The notes under the pieces were generated by a model. That model saw nothing but the letters and a program-made list of their open reading frames with translations, ran no database searches and was not told the DNA's origin. The translations under genes and the position numbers were made by a program. A stretch of 64,000 bases of DNA from G963667675 sp963667675 (GTDB lineage: Bacteria > Chloroflexota > Dehalococcoidia > Lucifugimonadales > UBA3495), in NCBI GenBank assembly GCA_963667675.1, contig OY763929.1:682001-746000 (forward strand). The letters run 5' to 3'. Numbering within the stretch: the first letter of the stretch is position 1; every line of letters starts with the position of its first letter. Shown piece after piece: positions 62,355-64,000 of the stretch.

Positions 62355-62921
62355 ATGAACCCCAGCGAACAGCACCACACTTTAGTGGCCCTGGTGGAGG
62401 ACCGCCCCGGCGTCCTCACCCGGATAGCCAGCATGTTCCGCCGCCGCGGCTTCAACATCGCCAGCCTCGCTGTTGGAAAGAGTGAGCAGCCCGGCCTTTC
62501 CCGCATGACCTTCGTCGTCACCGGCGACGAGGATACCGTCTCCCAGGTTACCAAGCAGCTCGACAAGCTCATCGAGGTAATCCGGGTGTCCAACATCAGC
62601 AGCGAAGAAATGGTCGCCAGGGAACTGGCCCTGGTCAAGGTCAAGGCCACCGCCGAATCCCGGGCTGAAATCATCCAGATAGTCAACCTGTTCCGCGCTG
62701 GCATAGTCGACGTGGGCGCACAGTCCATGGTCATAGAGGTCACCGGAGAGGAAGACAAGATCAGCGCCTTGCACGACCTTCTGGAGCCCTTCGGAATCGT
62801 CGAGATGCTCCGCACCGGCGTGGTGGCCATGGTCCGGGGACAGTCCAACGGCCGCGGCAACGACGACGTAGGTTCAGTCGCGCATCTCAACCAACTCAAA
62901 ACTATCGGGGAAAAGCGTTAG
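62355..62921 (+). CDS. ilvN: Acetolactate synthase regulatory subunit
   Basis: 188 residues. N-terminal ACT domain (LVALVEDRPGVLTRIASMFRRRGFN, then SLAVGKSEQPGLSRMTFVV), then the second ACT-like half. It binds valine and controls IlvB. The upstream 48 bp carry three near-repeats of ATAGAGTCCTG, an odd spacer. Confidence 0.95.
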   Translation: MNPSEQHHTLVALVEDRPGVLTRIASMFRRRGFNIASLAVGKSEQPGLSRMTFVVTGDEDTVSQVTKQLDKLIEVIRVSNISSEEMVARELALVKVKATAESRAEIIQIVNLFRAGIVDVGAQSMVIEVTGEEDKISALHDLLEPFGIVEMLRTGVVAMVRGQSNGRGNDDVGSVAHLNQLKTIGEKR

Positions 62922-62925
62922 CAAT

Positions 62926-63921
62926 ATGGTAAATGTGTATTACGACAGCGACGTAGACATGGGCGTCCTCGAAGGCAAGACAATAGCCGTCATCGGCTAC
63001 GGCAGCCAGGGACACGCCCACTCCCTCAACCTCAAGGACAACGGCCTCGACGTGATCGTCGGCCTCTACCAGGGCAGCCGCAGCCGCGCCGCGGCCGAGG
63101 AAGCCGGGCTCAAAGTTGCCGACGTGGCCCAGGCCGCCGCCGCCGCCGACGTGGTGATGGTGGTGATTCCCGACCACGTCCAGGGCCGCACCTACCGGGA
63201 CGAGATAGAACCCAACCTCCAGTCGGGCAACGCCCTCATGGTCGCCCACGGCTTCAGCATCCACTACCGGGAAATAGTCCCCCCGGACAACGTGGACGTG
63301 ATGATGGTTGCCCCCAAGGCCCCCGGCCACCGCATGCGGGAGCTGTTCGTCGACGGCATCGGCGTCCCCTCCCTCGTCGCCGTGCACCAGGACGCCACCG
63401 GCAACGCCAAGCAGGTGGCCTTGGCCTACGCCAAGGGCATCGGCTGTACCGGCGCCGGCGTGCTGGAGACCACCATCAAGGACGAGACCGAAAGCGACCT
63501 GTTCGGCGAGCAGTCCATCCTCTGCGGCGGGGTCACCGCCTTGGTCAACGCCGCCTTCGAGACCCTGGTCGAAGCCGGCTATCCCAGGGAGATCGCCTAC
63601 TTCGAGTGCCTCCACGAGCTCAAGATGATTGTCGACCTGATGTACCAGGGCGGCCACAACTACATGCACTACTCCGTCAGCGACACCGCCGAGTACGGCT
63701 CCCTCAGCCGCCGCGACCGCATCATTGACGAGCACGTTCGCGAGAACATGCGGGCCGTCTTGAAGGAAATCCAGGACGGCACCTTCGCCCGTGAGTGGAT
63801 AGCCGAGAACGACGAGGGCCGCCCCCGCTTCGCGCCCATGCGTGAAGCCGCCCAGACCGCTCCCATCGAGTCCGTCGGCAAACAGCTCCGGGCCATGATG
63901 CCCTGGCTGGACCCCAAATAG
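62926..63921 (+). CDS. ilvC: Ketol-acid reductoisomerase
   Basis: 331 residues, class I length. VIGYGSQGHAHSLNLKDNG is the NADPH loop; in the specificity loop after VIVGLYQGSRSRAAAEE the Arg/Ser pattern suggests NADPH. DETESDLFGEQSILCGG holds metal ligands and LMYQGGHNYMHYSVSDTAEYG follows. It starts 4 bp after the ilvN stop. Confidence 0.96.
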   Translation: MVNVYYDSDVDMGVLEGKTIAVIGYGSQGHAHSLNLKDNGLDVIVGLYQGSRSRAAAEEAGLKVADVAQAAAAADVVMVVIPDHVQGRTYRDEIEPNLQSGNALMVAHGFSIHYREIVPPDNVDVMMVAPKAPGHRMRELFVDGIGVPSLVAVHQDATGNAKQVALAYAKGIGCTGAGVLETTIKDETESDLFGEQSILCGGVTALVNAAFETLVEAGYPREIAYFECLHELKMIVDLMYQGGHNYMHYSVSDTAEYGSLSRRDRIIDEHVRENMRAVLKEIQDGTFAREWIAENDEGRPRFAPMREAAQTAPIESVGKQLRAMMPWLDPK

Positions 63922-63968
63922 ATAACCGGTTCGCTTAAGAAAACAGCGGTTTAGAGGAACGAATACAC

Positions 63969-64000
63969 ATGACTCAGGAGACGTTGAGAGTAGTTCACCG
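63969..64000 (+). CDS. Start of a further ilv-operon gene (partial)
   Basis: ATG 63969 with GAGGAAC about ten bases upstream and 48 bp after ilvC; reads MTQETLRVVH before the window ends. Too short to identify. By operon context a leu or ilv gene is plausible, but this is only a guess. Confidence 0.5.
   Translation, partial: MTQETLRVVH

Overview
The window reads as a GC-rich bacterial chromosome segment, most likely from the Chloroflexota (Dehalococcoidia/SAR202-like). This is inferred from T-box leaders on amino-acid operons, proline/threonine-rich lipoprotein linkers, a type III CoA-transferase, a probable F420-dependent PPOX enzyme and the mix of housekeeping genes. No rRNA or marker phylogeny is available here to confirm it. 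Most of the sequence is densely packed core metabolism, interrupted by an accessory block at about 40-53 kb.

Layout. 1-2.8 kb: a quinone-oxidoreductase-like gene cut by the window edge, a crotonase, a cupin and a lone HicB-type antitoxin. 2.8-9.1 kb: a tryptophan operon, trpE-G-D-C-F-B, behind a T-box leader with a UGG specifier; trpA is absent. 9.2-17 kb: an SDR lacking its catalytic residues, a class V (alanine-glyoxylate type) aminotransferase, a glycine-betaine-type binding lipoprotein, and the glycolate oxidase operon glcD-E-F on the minus strand. 17.4-30.8 kb: cupin, PQQ-type sugar dehydrogenase, leuB, a Ca/Na exchanger, a JAMM protease, metF, acpS-nnrDE, a HEAT protein, a PPOX enzyme, a dCTP deaminase, radC and purA. 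30.8-39.8 kb: dapB-asd-dapA, a NYN RNase, rpsO-pnp, an alpha/beta hydrolase, a PH-domain protein and an HPP membrane protein.

The accessory block (about 39.8-53.8 kb) holds a 117-bp tandem repeat, a HicAB pair, an IS110-family element with a highly structured left end (candidate bridge RNA), a fused double CoA-transferase, two near-identical lipocalin-like (CrtC/AttH) lipoprotein genes about 6.3 kb apart, fragments of two surface proteins joined head to head, a VapBC-like pair, a second HicAB-like pair, a cation transporter, a frameshifted esterase and a cupredoxin lipoprotein. Several families of palindromic intergenic repeats lie between them.

53.8-58 kb: beta-carbonic anhydrase, a LivK-type binding protein, a small membrane protein and a SulP transporter; the carbonic anhydrase and SulP suggest bicarbonate handling. 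58.4-59.7 kb: an intact tRNA-Ile(GAT) and a 71-bp exact copy of its 3' part flank a ferredoxin/metallo-beta-lactamase fusion gene, the geometry left by integration into a tRNA 3' end. 60.3-64 kb: a second T-box, with CUC (Leu) specifier, precedes ilvB-ilvN-ilvC and the start of a further gene.

The two T-boxes make the best regulatory story: each specifier codon agrees with the base that would pair with the discriminator of the same tRNA (Trp: UGG and UGGC; Leu: CUC and UGGU), so tryptophan and branched-chain synthesis should each be induced by the matching uncharged tRNA. The most promising non-coding signals are the IS110 left end, the tRNA-Ile duplication and the hairpin repeat family with a compensatory base change.
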